From Aliarcobacter sp. (lineage in GTDB: Bacteria > Campylobacterota > Campylobacteria > Campylobacterales > Arcobacteraceae), in the NCBI GenBank assembly GCA_028690445.1, contig JAQVBE010000002.1, forward strand, positions 186,001-250,000: DNA of 64,000 nt, read 5' to 3'. Below, piece after piece: positions 36,925 through 46,248 of the stretch. Under the pieces are notes generated by a model that worked only from the letters and a program-made list of their open reading frames with translations, ran no database searches and was not told the origin of the DNA. Position 1 is the stretch's first letter, and every line of letters begins with the position of its first letter. The position numbers and the translations under genes are program-made.

Positions 36925-36932
36925 AATACAAA
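36901..36932. terminator. Perfect hairpin over the second methylase stop codon
   Basis: A 13-bp perfect inverted repeat, TTTGTATTTCAAA (36901-36913) and TTTGAAATACAAA (36920-36932), with a six-base loop covers the stop codon at 36922. T-tracts are short on both sides. It sits between convergent genes, so a bidirectional terminator is most likely. The arm shares TTTGTAT with the repeat at 35677. Confidence 0.6.
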
Positions 36933-36941
36933 TAACCAAAC

Positions 36942-37196
36942 TCAAGAATAATGTGGATAATGCTGATTTTCATCATCTTTAAATTCTAAAACACTTTTTA
37001 ATGAAATAATTTCATTCTTTAAAGTATCAACTTCTTCTTTTAAAGAGATTCTTTCTTGCTCAATCTTTTTTACTAAAGATTCTAATCTTTCCACTTCATT
37101 ATGTAATATTTCATTTCTTTTTTTTAAAATTAGAGTTTCATTTTTTGATTTTTCTGCTTCTTCTAAAGCTAGTTTGCTTAATAATTCGTAGTTCAT
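36942..37196 (-). CDS. Small coiled-coil protein
   Basis: An 84-residue protein that is almost entirely one predicted coiled coil: heptads of Leu/Ile with Glu/Lys from about residue 10 to 75 (LEEAEKSK ... VERLESLVKKIEQER ... LKEEVDTLKNEI), with a short His/Tyr-containing tail. ATG 37196 has AAGGATTAA upstream. No family is recognised. It is convergent with the second methylase gene and divergent from the gene before mfd. Confidence 0.6.
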   Translation of the reverse strand: MNYELLSKLALEEAEKSKNETLILKKRNEILHNEVERLESLVKKIEQERISLKEEVDTLKNEIISLKSVLEFKDDENQHYPHYS

Positions 37197-37361
37197 CTTT
37201 AATCCTTAGAAACAAAATCAATTATGTATTAAATAATAACATATAAAAATTCATTCTTAAGGTCATTTTACTTTAAAATCTATGATTTTATTCAATAGTG
37301 TTTACAATCAATTACAAAACTATTATATGTTAGAATTAGCCAAAAATTTTTCGGGGTTATT

Positions 37362-37667
37362 ATGGACGGGATTGAAGTATTAGTTTTATTGGATGTTGGT
37401 GGTTTAGAGGATATTGAAAAGTTTGAAAAACATATAAAAAAAGAGGGTTTTAAACCAGTTGAGGGTGAAGATTTTGTATATACTGCAACTTCAACAACTA
37501 CGACTTTTTCTACAAAAGCTTATATTTTAGAAGTTTTCAAAAAAGGGCTTCAAAAAAATGTTTTTAACGATGCAAATTTAATCTTTTTATTAAATGAAAC
37601 ACCATATCCAACATATTATTATGATAAAAATACAAATGATTTTGAACTGGTTGAAGTAGAAAAATAG
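37362..37667 (+). CDS. Unknown small protein upstream of mfd
   Basis: A 101-residue soluble protein with alternating beta and alpha sequence (IEVLVLLDVGGLEDIEKFEKH) and a Thr/Ser-rich middle. No family name is recognised. Its TAG overlaps the mfd GTG by one base, so it is coupled to mfd translation. A TATGTTAGAAT extended -10-like sequence at about 37325-37335 may be its promoter. Confidence 0.7.
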   Translation: MDGIEVLVLLDVGGLEDIEKFEKHIKKEGFKPVEGEDFVYTATSTTTTFSTKAYILEVFKKGLQKNVFNDANLIFLLNETPYPTYYYDKNTNDFELVEVEK

Positions 37668-40654
37668 TGAAAAATATCTACGAATTTTTAAAAAACTTAA
37701 AAGATGAAAAAAGAACAAAAGAGTGCCAACTTTTAATCGTAAATGATGATGCACAAGCCCAAATAGCTTCAGATATTGTGGCATATTTGGGTTTGAAACC
37801 TTTTGTAATATCAGATTTTAGGGCAAATTTTGGAGATGATTTATTATCTTTTTCAAATGAACTTCAAGAGATTACAAAAACTCTTAGTTCTTTTTATTCT
37901 TACAAAAAACTAGACAAAATCCTAATTTCTCCCATTCGAACAATTTCTTATGCTCTTCCAAAAGAGAAATGTTTTGATAGTTTTACAATAAATTTTGCAG
38001 ATACAATTAAAATTGATGAGTTAAAATCAAAACTTTACAACTGGGGATATTATTTTGTAGATATTGTTACAAGCGAGGGTGAAGTCTCTATTCGTGGGGA
38101 TATTATCGATATTTGTCCTTTAGGAAGTGAGTTTGGATATAGGGTTTCACTTTTTGATGATGAAGTTGAAAGTATTAGAAAATTTGATATTGAAGACCAA
38201 AAATCAACAAAAGATGAAATAGAAACTTTTACAATAAATCCAGCTTTTTTAGCCCTTGATGAAAATAGTTTAGGTCTTATAAATGAAAAAATAGAAAATA
38301 TTTCAAGTGATGCTTTTATCAAAGATATTCACTCTTTGGGATTTTGGTATTTAGATGAATTAGGTGAATATTTACCACAAAATCTCAGCTCATTTATCAC
38401 TCAAGAGGCTTTAGATGAACTTGAAGAAGTTTATGTTTTTGAAGAAAAAAGAATAAACAAAGATAAGTTTTTATTAACACCTCAAATCTACACTAGCAAA
38501 AATTACCAAGAAATCGCTCCTGCAAATGTAAAAGAGTTTATCTCTTTTCATAAAGAGAAAAAAATCACAATTATTTCAGGAACAGAAGCTAAAGTAAAAG
38601 GTTATGATTTAGATTTAAATGATAAAAAAATCAAATATGTTTTTGAAAACTATATTTTAAATCTTGTAAGTAACGATGAAGTAATCATCTCTTTAAACAA
38701 AGAGATAAAAAAACGAAGAAAGAAAAAAGTAAAACTTGTTCTTGATGAACTTCAATTAAATGATTATGTAGTTCACGAAAAACATGGAATCGGTCAATAC
38801 AAAGGAATCGAGCCTGTAACTGTAATGGGTGCAAAAAGAGATTTTGTAATCGTAATGTACGCAGGTGATGATAAGCTTTTAATTCCCGTTGAAAACATAG
38901 ATTTAATCGATAGATATGTGGCAGATGGAAGTTCTTATGCTGTTGTTGATAAACTTGGAAAAGGCTCTTTTGCTAAACTAAAAGAGAAAGTAAAAGATAG
39001 ACTTTTTGCCATTGCAAATGACATTATCAAACTAGCAGCTGCAAGAGAGCTTGTAAATGGTATTAAAATCAATACAGATAAAAAAATCCTTGAAGACTTC
39101 CAAAAAAGTGCTGGATTTGATTATACGAAAGACCAAAAACGAAGTATCAAAGAGATTTTTGCTGATTTAAGTTCTGGTCGAGTTATGGATAGACTTCTTT
39201 CTGGTGATGTTGGATTTGGTAAAACAGAAGTTGCCATGAATGCTATGTTAGCTGTAATTTTAGACGGTTTTCAAGCGATTTTTGTGTGTCCAACGACACT
39301 TCTTGCAACTCAACATTATCACAGTATGCAAAAAAGATTCTCAGAATTTGGAATAAACATAGCCAAACTTGATGGGAAAACAAGCGCAAAAGATAAAGCA
39401 CATATCAAAAAAGGTTTAGAAAATGGCGATATTAAAATCGTAATTGGAACACACTCTTTACTTGAAGTAAAAACTGATAATTTAGCTTTAGTAATCATTG
39501 ATGAAGAGCATAAATTTGGGGTAAAACAAAAAGAAAAACTAAAACATTTAAGAGAAGATGTACATATTTTCTCAATGAGTGCAACACCAATTCCACGAAC
39601 TCTAAATCTAGCTTTATCAAAACTAAAAGGAATGAGTTCACTTTTAACTCCACCAACAGAGAGACTAGGAGTGCGAACTTATGTAAAAGAGTTTAGTGAA
39701 AAACTAATCAAAGAGATAATTTTAAGGGAAAAAAGAAGGGGTGGACAGTTATTTTATGTTCACAACAACATAGCTTCAATTGAAGCAAAAAAACGAGATA
39801 TTGAAGCAATAGTTCCAAATATCAAAATAGATATTATTCACTCTCAAATCAAACCTGACCATGCTGAAAAAATTATTGAAGCTTTTGAAAACAAAGAGTT
39901 TGACATACTCCTAGCAACTTCAATTGTTGAATCAGGAATACATCTTCCAAATGCGAATTCAATTATTATTGATGGTGCTGATAGATTCGGAATTGCCGAT
40001 TTACATCAGCTTCGTGGACGTGTTGGAAGAAGTAATAAAGAGGGATTCTGTTATTACATAGTTGAAGATAAAAAACAAATTACAGATGATGCAGTAAAAA
40101 GATTACTTGCTTTAGAGTCAAACTCATATTTAGGAAGTGGAACAGCTTTAGCTCACCAAGATTTAGAAATCAGAGGTGGTGGAAATATCATAGGTGAAGA
40201 CCAAAGTGGACATATTAAACAAATTGGATACGGTTTATATTTAAAAATGCTAGAAGATGCCCTTGCAAGTTTAAGTGGTGATGATAAGCTTGAGAAAAAA
40301 TCAGTTGATATAAAACTAGCAATTAGTGCATATATTAGTGAAGAGTATATAAATGAAGATAGAGTTAGACTTGAACTTTATAGAAGATTGAGTAAGGCAA
40401 ATGATATTCAAGAGGTTTATTCTATCGAAGAAGAGATGGAAGATAGATTTGGAAAACTTGATATTTATACAAAACAGTTTATTGAGTTAATCATCATAAA
40501 AATCTTAGCTTTAAATCTAGGAATCCAAAGTATCAGCTCTTATGAAATGAACATAACATTTACAAAAGCAGATGACACAAAAGAGACGATTAAAAGTCCT
40601 AGTAAAGATGATGATGATATTATTGCTATGACTTTGAGGTATTTGAGAAAATAA
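37667..40654 (+). CDS. mfd: Transcription-repair coupling factor Mfd
   Basis: A 995-residue Mfd, somewhat short but usual for Campylobacterota. N-terminal UvrB-like modules are followed by the RNA-polymerase-interacting CarD-like domain (LNDYVVHEKHGIGQYKG, about 364-380). The translocase has Walker A GDVGFGKT (about 511), DEEH (about 611), SATPIPRTLN, and RGRVGRS before the TRG motif. It removes RNA polymerase stalled at lesions and recruits UvrA. It starts with GTG that overlaps the upstream small gene. Confidence 0.96.
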   Translation: MKNIYEFLKNLKDEKRTKECQLLIVNDDAQAQIASDIVAYLGLKPFVISDFRANFGDDLLSFSNELQEITKTLSSFYSYKKLDKILISPIRTISYALPKEKCFDSFTINFADTIKIDELKSKLYNWGYYFVDIVTSEGEVSIRGDIIDICPLGSEFGYRVSLFDDEVESIRKFDIEDQKSTKDEIETFTINPAFLALDENSLGLINEKIENISSDAFIKDIHSLGFWYLDELGEYLPQNLSSFITQEALDELEEVYVFEEKRINKDKFLLTPQIYTSKNYQEIAPANVKEFISFHKEKKITIISGTEAKVKGYDLDLNDKKIKYVFENYILNLVSNDEVIISLNKEIKKRRKKKVKLVLDELQLNDYVVHEKHGIGQYKGIEPVTVMGAKRDFVIVMYAGDDKLLIPVENIDLIDRYVADGSSYAVVDKLGKGSFAKLKEKVKDRLFAIANDIIKLAAARELVNGIKINTDKKILEDFQKSAGFDYTKDQKRSIKEIFADLSSGRVMDRLLSGDVGFGKTEVAMNAMLAVILDGFQAIFVCPTTLLATQHYHSMQKRFSEFGINIAKLDGKTSAKDKAHIKKGLENGDIKIVIGTHSLLEVKTDNLALVIIDEEHKFGVKQKEKLKHLREDVHIFSMSATPIPRTLNLALSKLKGMSSLLTPPTERLGVRTYVKEFSEKLIKEIILREKRRGGQLFYVHNNIASIEAKKRDIEAIVPNIKIDIIHSQIKPDHAEKIIEAFENKEFDILLATSIVESGIHLPNANSIIIDGADRFGIADLHQLRGRVGRSNKEGFCYYIVEDKKQITDDAVKRLLALESNSYLGSGTALAHQDLEIRGGGNIIGEDQSGHIKQIGYGLYLKMLEDALASLSGDDKLEKKSVDIKLAISAYISEEYINEDRVRLELYRRLSKANDIQEVYSIEEEMEDRFGKLDIYTKQFIELIIIKILALNLGIQSISSYEMNITFTKADDTKETIKSPSKDDDDIIAMTLRYLRK

Positions 40655-40724
40655 TAACTGTTTTAATGAATAAAGTTTATTTTAGATTAAATATTTAAAC
40701 TATTGAAGGTAGGGTGATTTAAAA

Positions 40725-41984
40725 ATGAGAATTTTAGTATCAACAGTTGGTAGTCATGGTGATATTTTACCATTTATCTCTTTAGCAAATGAGTTCATAA
40801 AAAAAGGAGATGAAGTTATCTTTTATGCTAATCCTTTTTTTAAAACAATGATTTTTGATAAGCAGATAAAATTTGTACCAATTGAAACTATTGATGAATA
40901 TAATAAAATATTTAAAAATGTAGAAAATAAAAATCCTACAAGATCTTTTAAACTAATAGCATCCGAGCTCATGAGACTTTGTCCAATTTATTATGAAGCA
41001 ATGAAGAACGATATCTTAGAAAATCACACTATTTCAATAACAAATTCATTACTTTTTAGTGCAAGATTATTGGAAGAAACACACAATATTCCTTGTGTAA
41101 CTATTCATTTATCTCCTTCAATATTTCGTTCAAATCAAAACCCTGCTAGATTAACTCCTTCTTGGATAAAAAAAGAGACTCCAGAATTTATAAAAAATAT
41201 TTCTTGGTATTTATTGGATAAATTGTTTTATGAACCAGATTTTGATAAGCCTTTAAATATCATAAGAAAAAAATATGGATTAGTAGAAGTAAAAAGAATT
41301 TTTAAATCTTGGATTCATGAATCAAATTTAGTAGTAGGACTATTTCCATCATGGTTTGCAAAACCCCAAAGTGATTGGGTTAGTAATATAAATTTAATAG
41401 ATTTTCCACTTGATGATAATAGTAAATATATATCACTTTTACAAGAGGTATTAGATTTTATAAAATCAAAAGATACACCAATAGTCGTATTTTCAGTAGG
41501 AACAGCTACAGCAAATGATAGTGAATTTTTCAAAACTTCCATTGAAGCTTGTAAAAAACTAGATATAAGAGCTATATTATTAACACATTTTAAAGAACAA
41601 ATACCAGCTAATCTTCCAAAAAATATTATACATATAGAGTATGTACCTTTTAGTTTATTTTTACCAAAAGTTGATTTATTTGTGCATCATGGAGGTATAG
41701 GTTCTACTAGTCAAGCCTTAAAAGCTGGTGTTCCTCAACTTATAAGACCAGTTGCATATGATCAATTTGACAACTCATCTTTAGCAGTTAATCTTGGTGT
41801 TGCAAAAGAAATTCTGATTAAAAATTACAATGTAAAAAATATCGTAAATTCAATCAATGAAATTTTAGGTGATGATAGTTATAAAAATAATGCAAAATTA
41901 ATAGCTAAAAATTTTACAGAAAAAAATACAATGCAAAAAGTTTGTGAGTTGATTTTAAAAAAATATGAGATAAAAAATGATTAG
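40725..41984 (+). CDS. UGT/MGT-type glycosyltransferase (GT-B, GT1-like)
   Basis: A 419-residue glycosyltransferase. The N-terminus MRILVSTVGSHGDILPFISL is typical of GT1 enzymes, and the nucleotide-sugar motif HHGGIGSTSQALKAGVPQL (about 324-342) followed by YDQFDNS is clear. Homologues glucosylate sterols, flavonoids or lipids; the acceptor here is unknown. It overlaps a histidine phosphatase gene by eight bases, and a truncated chorismate mutase follows, suggesting a small metabolic operon that was interrupted. Confidence 0.88.
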   Translation: MRILVSTVGSHGDILPFISLANEFIKKGDEVIFYANPFFKTMIFDKQIKFVPIETIDEYNKIFKNVENKNPTRSFKLIASELMRLCPIYYEAMKNDILENHTISITNSLLFSARLLEETHNIPCVTIHLSPSIFRSNQNPARLTPSWIKKETPEFIKNISWYLLDKLFYEPDFDKPLNIIRKKYGLVEVKRIFKSWIHESNLVVGLFPSWFAKPQSDWVSNINLIDFPLDDNSKYISLLQEVLDFIKSKDTPIVVFSVGTATANDSEFFKTSIEACKKLDIRAILLTHFKEQIPANLPKNIIHIEYVPFSLFLPKVDLFVHHGGIGSTSQALKAGVPQLIRPVAYDQFDNSSLAVNLGVAKEILIKNYNVKNIVNSINEILGDDSYKNNAKLIAKNFTEKNTMQKVCELILKKYEIKND

Positions 41985-42507
41985 TTTGTTACGTCATTTT
42001 AAAGTTAAAGATAACTCTAAAAAATGGTTAAATTCAAATGAGTTTAATCAATGGGCAAAGGATTATGATACTTTTGAACTGGAATTTAAAGCTATTAATT
42101 TAGCAAATAATATAGATAAGTTTTATGTTTCATCACAAAATAGAGCTATTAAAACTGCTGATTTTCTTAATATTAATTATGAAGTTAGTAATTTATTAGT
42201 AGAAGTTCCAATAGAAGCTTTTATTGATACAAAATTGAAAATTCCTAAATGGTTTTGGCTTTTAATTGGAAGATTACTTTGGTTTTTTAATCTAACAAAA
42301 AGTGAAAATAAAAATGAAACTACAAAAAGAGTTGAAACTTTTATTTCAACAATAGATTTAAATAGTAATGTTTTGATAGTTTCCCATGGATTTTTCATGA
42401 TGCAATTTATCAAAAGATTAAGATTTCTTGGATTTGAAGGAAACATACCATTGAAATTAAAAAATAGTACAATTTATAACATATCAAAAAAGGAAAACAT
42501 CAAATGA
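41977..42507 (+). CDS. Histidine phosphatase family protein
   Basis: A 176-residue protein of the phosphoglycerate-mutase-like superfamily. The catalytic RH pair is at residues 6-7 (SLLRHFKV), the second site is SSQNRAIKTA near 50-59, and a further histidine lies in VSHGFFMMQF. The short length suggests a small-molecule or protein phosphatase rather than true PGM. It overlaps the glycosyltransferase gene upstream and the chorismate mutase remnant downstream (ATGA). Confidence 0.8.
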   Translation: MISLLRHFKVKDNSKKWLNSNEFNQWAKDYDTFELEFKAINLANNIDKFYVSSQNRAIKTADFLNINYEVSNLLVEVPIEAFIDTKLKIPKWFWLLIGRLLWFFNLTKSENKNETTKRVETFISTIDLNSNVLIVSHGFFMMQFIKRLRFLGFEGNIPLKLKNSTIYNISKKENIK

Positions 42508-42644
42508 TTGAATGCAATAGCATAGAAGAAGTAAGAGAAAATATAAATCAAATTGATGAAGAGATAGTAAAATTAATAGCAAAAAGAGGCTTAATTAAAA
42601 AAATAGGGTCTGAAAAGTTAAGTAAACTTCGGTACTATCGTTAG
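42504..42644 (+). pseudogene. Chorismate mutase fragment cut by an insertion-sequence end
   Basis: The first 29 codons read IEEVRENINQIDEEIVKLIA, the first helix of an AroQ-type chorismate mutase (usual length about 90 residues), ending AKRG. At 42588 the sequence becomes the terminal repeat of the insertion sequence also present at 49 kb, and the frame stops at 42642. The missing C-terminal helices are not seen beyond the cassette at 49.8 kb. The ATG overlaps the histidine-phosphatase stop, so the intact gene was once in that operon. Confidence 0.8.
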
Positions 42645-42732
42645 TTAAAAAGGATTATTTACAGATGTCTATAAAAAAACACTAAAATATGTCCAAAATA
42701 TTCATCTAAAAACACAAAAAAGATTGGTAAAA
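42588..42732 (+). mobile_element. Remnant of an IS256-variant insertion sequence end
   Basis: About 145 bases match, with few differences, the transposase-start end of the element at 49057-49811, from the outer GGCTTAATT tip through TTAAAAAGGATTATTTACAG and the start of the transposase frame up to AGATTGGTAAAA. A stretch of about 25 bases in the transposase start is missing relative to the other copy. The element tip faces left, into the chorismate mutase gene. The transposase is not functional here. Confidence 0.8.
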
Positions 42733-42758
42733 CTATCACTTTTTAAAAGTGATAGTTT
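42730..42758 (-). terminator. Terminator of the metal-efflux operon
   Basis: A 14-bp perfect inverted repeat centred on 42744 (AAACTATCACTTTT and AAAAGTGATAGTTT) lies just beyond the last minus-strand gene of the efflux operon and is followed on that strand by TTTT. It abuts the right end of the insertion-sequence fragment. Confidence 0.75.
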
Positions 42759-42767
42759 AAATTATTT

Positions 42768-43157
42768 CTATAGCTTAAAAGAACCTCTAGCATCACGTGT
42801 AACACCACCTGTCATAACATTATATGTTGTAACATAGCTATATTCACCTTTTTCTGTAAGGTTAATGTTGAATGTATAATTATTTTTATCATTAACTGTA
42901 TTACTTTTATATTCAACAATTTCTCCATTAGGTTTGTATAGTTTAAAATTAATATTTACTCCAGTTAATGCTTTCGTTTTATATAAAATCTTTATATTTA
43001 ATTCGTTATCTCCAATTTTTAAGTCATCATACACTTTTACATGTACCCTATAATCTTTAGTTGTTTGCTGAGATAAATATATTTCTTTTGCATTTAAAGA
43101 TGTACTACTACTTAATAAAATTCCTGATACTAATAATATTTTTAATAAATTTCTCAT
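42768..43157 (-). CDS. Exported small protein with FixH/YtkA-like domain
   Basis: A 129-residue protein with a signal peptide (about 1-23, ending LNAKE) and one immunoglobulin-like periplasmic domain (LNIKILYKTKALTGVNINFKL and GEYSYVTTYNVMTGG), as in FixH/YtkA-like proteins of metal loci. Its start overlaps the end of the RND pump gene by four bases, and it is the last gene of the operon. A periplasmic metal chaperone-like role is possible. It has Met residues but no Cys in the mature part. Confidence 0.7.
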   Translation of the reverse strand: MRNLLKILLVSGILLSSSTSLNAKEIYLSQQTTKDYRVHVKVYDDLKIGDNELNIKILYKTKALTGVNINFKLYKPNGEIVEYKSNTVNDKNNYTFNINLTEKGEYSYVTTYNVMTGGVTRDARGSFKL

Positions 43158-46100
43158 TTTTCATCCTTTTTTATTTTTTCAACATATTGTAATTTTTCAT
43201 AAAAAATAAGATAAGTTGAAGGTAATATTAAAAGAGTAAGTATTGTAGAACTAATTACTCCTCCAACAACAACTACAGCTAATGGATACTGGATTTCACT
43301 TCCAACACCCGTTGCAAATAATAATGGCAGAATTCCAAAAAGTGTTGTAAATGCAGTCATTAATACGGGTCTTAATCTTAATAATGTTGCATCTTTTAAC
43401 AATACTTTTAATTTAGTATGTGGATATTTTTCTCTTAGTTCATCAATAAAACTAACTAAAACTATTCCGTTTAATACAGCTATTGCAAAAATAGCAATAA
43501 AACCTACAATAGCAGATACAGATAAATATACTCCACTAATTGACAATGCGATAATAGCTCCAATTAATCCAAAAGGTACATTCAATAGAATTAATCCTAC
43601 TTTTTTAAAAGAATTAAATGCCATAAATAAAAGTAGCATTACAAGTAATATTGTTAATGGTATAATTACCATTAATTTTTTAGTTGCTTCTTGCATATTT
43701 TTGAAATCACCTACCCATGTTATATAGTATCCAGAAGGTATAGTTGTCTCTTTTTTAATAATTTCATCTGCTTCTTTTACAAATGAAGCAATATCTCTTC
43801 CATCTACTTCTATTGATAAAACTAAGTATCGACTTAAATCTTCTCTTTTAATAAAAGAAGCTCCTTGAACAACACTTATTTCACAAATTTGCTCTAAATT
43901 AACGATTGCACCTGATGAAGAACGTAAAGTAATTTTTTTAATACTATCTATATCTTTTTTAGCATCTTTAATTTTTGCAACAATACCAAAACGCTTTATA
44001 CCTTCGATTTTTTCAGTAATTTCTTCTTCTCCAATACCATTTTTAATTACTTGCATTACTTCATCAATATTAATTCCATATCTAGCTAATGCTAAATAAT
44101 TTGGTTCAATTTTTATTTGTGCTTGCCCTAATTGTGATTCTAGTTCAACACCTTCAACACCATTAACCCTCGATATTTTTTCTTTAATTTCAGTAGCAAT
44201 CTTATTTAATTGTTCTTGATTTTCCCCAAAAACTTTAATTGCTAATTCTGCTTTTACACCCTCTAATAATTCTTCTACTCTCATTGCAATAGGTTGTGTT
44301 GGTGTAAACTGTAAGTAATTAAATTTTTCTGAAGCCTTTTTATTTAAATCATTTGTTAATGATTCTAAATTCTCAATTTTTCCATTTAATGTTAGTAATA
44401 ACTCCATATAATTTGGTTGAGCTGTTTCTCCTTTTTCACTTCTTCCTATCATAGATAATACTGATGTTATCTCATTAGGATATTGCTGTAAGATAAATTT
44501 CTCAATTTCTTGCGCTGAATCAATAGATTGAGAAAGGCTTGTTCCTGGAATAGCTGTTACTCTAAACATTATTGATTCTTCTTTTAATGTAGGCATAAAT
44601 TCACGACCTTGGAACATTAATAATATTACACAAAACAAAAAGAGACCAATTATGCTTACAAATAATTTTTTAGAATTATTCAATGCTAAAATTAAAATAG
44701 GACTATAAAAGTTTTTAATTTTTCTCATAACAATATTATCTGCATGATCTGTTTTTTTCAATAATAATAAGCATAATACGGGTACTAATATTAATGCTAC
44801 TATTAAAGAAGCAATCATTACAAATACAATATTTAATGCCATTGGTTTATAGAGTTTTCCAGCTAAACCATCTAAACTAATTAAAGGAATAAATGCTACA
44901 GCTATTACTAATATTGCAAAAGTAACTGGAGTAACAACTTCTTTTGCTGATTGAGTTACAATTTCAAATTTAGTTAAATTATGGGTATCACTATTTAGCT
45001 TTCTAAAAGTATTTTCAACTACAACTACTGTTCCATCTACTATCATACCTACAGCAATTGCTAAACCACTTAAACTCATTAAATTTGCACTAAGTCCATA
45101 GTAATCCATGAAAAGAAAAGCAATTAATAATGATAATGGAAGTGAAATAACAACAATAAATGCTGAACGTAATTCAAATAAAAATAAGAAAAGCACAATA
45201 GTTACTAAAATAATTCCTTCTGTAAGTGCCGAAGTCATAGTATCAACTGCTTTTAATGTAATTTCTGTTCTATCATATATTGGAAGAATTTCAACTCCTT
45301 GTGGTAAAACACTATTTACAGTTTGAACTTTTTCTTTGATTTTTGAAACAACTTTTGCTGCATTAGTTTGAGTTCTTTGTAATACCATACCAAGAACAGC
45401 TTCTTTCCCATCAATTGAAACTGCTCCAAATCTTGGTTTTGAACTTTCCTCAACAATTGCAATATCTTCTATTGTAATAGGCTGACTATTTTCTGATTTA
45501 ATCACAGTTTTTCTTATGTCATCTAGTGTTTTATATAATCCAACACCTCTTATTAAATATTGCTCTTTATTAAATTCAAGATATTGTCCACCCGCAACTT
45601 GATTACTTTTTTGAAGAGCTACCACAATATCATTATAAGTAATATTTATATTTTGTAATTTTTTACTATCTATAACAATATCATATTGTTTTTCATCTCC
45701 TCCCCATCCAATAACATCCTCAACACCTTTAACACTTTTAAATAAAGGTGTTACTAAATATTCTTGCATTTCTCTTAATTCTTTCAAAGAGTATTTACCA
45801 TTTTTATCATGTAATTGATACCAAAATACTTGACCTAATCCTGTTGTATTTGGACCTAAAATAGGCTTACCCCACCCCTCAGGTATATCAATACTAGACA
45901 ATCTTTCATTTACAAGTTGTCTTAAAAAGTATATATCTTTATCATCTTCAAAAAAAATAGATACATATGATAATCCAAAAATTGAATTAGACATTATTGT
46001 TTTAACTCCAGCCATTCCTGACATGGCCGATTCAATAGGATAAGTTATTAACTTTTCAATATCTTCTGCTGAATTTCCTGGACTTTCTGTATATATTACT

Positions 46101-46240
46101 ACCTGTTTAGGTGTAATATCAGGAAAAGCATCAACAGGTATTGATTTATATGCTCTGAACCCTAAAATACCAATCATTATGAAAAGTATAATTACCATTA
46201 ATTTATATTTTAATGATATATCAATAATTTTTTCTAGCAT
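43154..46240 (-). CDS. CusA/CzcA-family heavy-metal RND efflux pump
   Basis: A 1028-residue inner-membrane RND transporter with 12 membrane helices and two large periplasmic loops. The TM4 motif AVGMIVDGTVVVVEN holds the essential aspartate and belongs to the heavy-metal (HME) branch, but it is not the clear DFG-type zinc signature nor the exact CusA form, so copper/silver versus divalent metals is unresolved. With the adaptor and outer-membrane protein it forms a tripartite pump. It begins eight bases after the adaptor gene ends. Confidence 0.93.
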   Translation of the reverse strand: MLEKIIDISLKYKLMVIILFIMIGILGFRAYKSIPVDAFPDITPKQVVIYTESPGNSAEDIEKLITYPIESAMSGMAGVKTIMSNSIFGLSYVSIFFEDDKDIYFLRQLVNERLSSIDIPEGWGKPILGPNTTGLGQVFWYQLHDKNGKYSLKELREMQEYLVTPLFKSVKGVEDVIGWGGDEKQYDIVIDSKKLQNINITYNDIVVALQKSNQVAGGQYLEFNKEQYLIRGVGLYKTLDDIRKTVIKSENSQPITIEDIAIVEESSKPRFGAVSIDGKEAVLGMVLQRTQTNAAKVVSKIKEKVQTVNSVLPQGVEILPIYDRTEITLKAVDTMTSALTEGIILVTIVLFLFLFELRSAFIVVISLPLSLLIAFLFMDYYGLSANLMSLSGLAIAVGMIVDGTVVVVENTFRKLNSDTHNLTKFEIVTQSAKEVVTPVTFAILVIAVAFIPLISLDGLAGKLYKPMALNIVFVMIASLIVALILVPVLCLLLLKKTDHADNIVMRKIKNFYSPILILALNNSKKLFVSIIGLFLFCVILLMFQGREFMPTLKEESIMFRVTAIPGTSLSQSIDSAQEIEKFILQQYPNEITSVLSMIGRSEKGETAQPNYMELLLTLNGKIENLESLTNDLNKKASEKFNYLQFTPTQPIAMRVEELLEGVKAELAIKVFGENQEQLNKIATEIKEKISRVNGVEGVELESQLGQAQIKIEPNYLALARYGINIDEVMQVIKNGIGEEEITEKIEGIKRFGIVAKIKDAKKDIDSIKKITLRSSSGAIVNLEQICEISVVQGASFIKREDLSRYLVLSIEVDGRDIASFVKEADEIIKKETTIPSGYYITWVGDFKNMQEATKKLMVIIPLTILLVMLLLFMAFNSFKKVGLILLNVPFGLIGAIIALSISGVYLSVSAIVGFIAIFAIAVLNGIVLVSFIDELREKYPHTKLKVLLKDATLLRLRPVLMTAFTTLFGILPLLFATGVGSEIQYPLAVVVVGGVISSTILTLLILPSTYLIFYEKLQYVEKIKKDEK

Positions 46241-46248
46241 AATTTCTC

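Noticed and set aside
44000..46000. Possible substrate call for the RND pump as copper-specific (CusA)
   Set aside because: The TM4 motif is not diagnostic between copper/silver and divalent-metal groups, so only the heavy-metal RND family is claimed.
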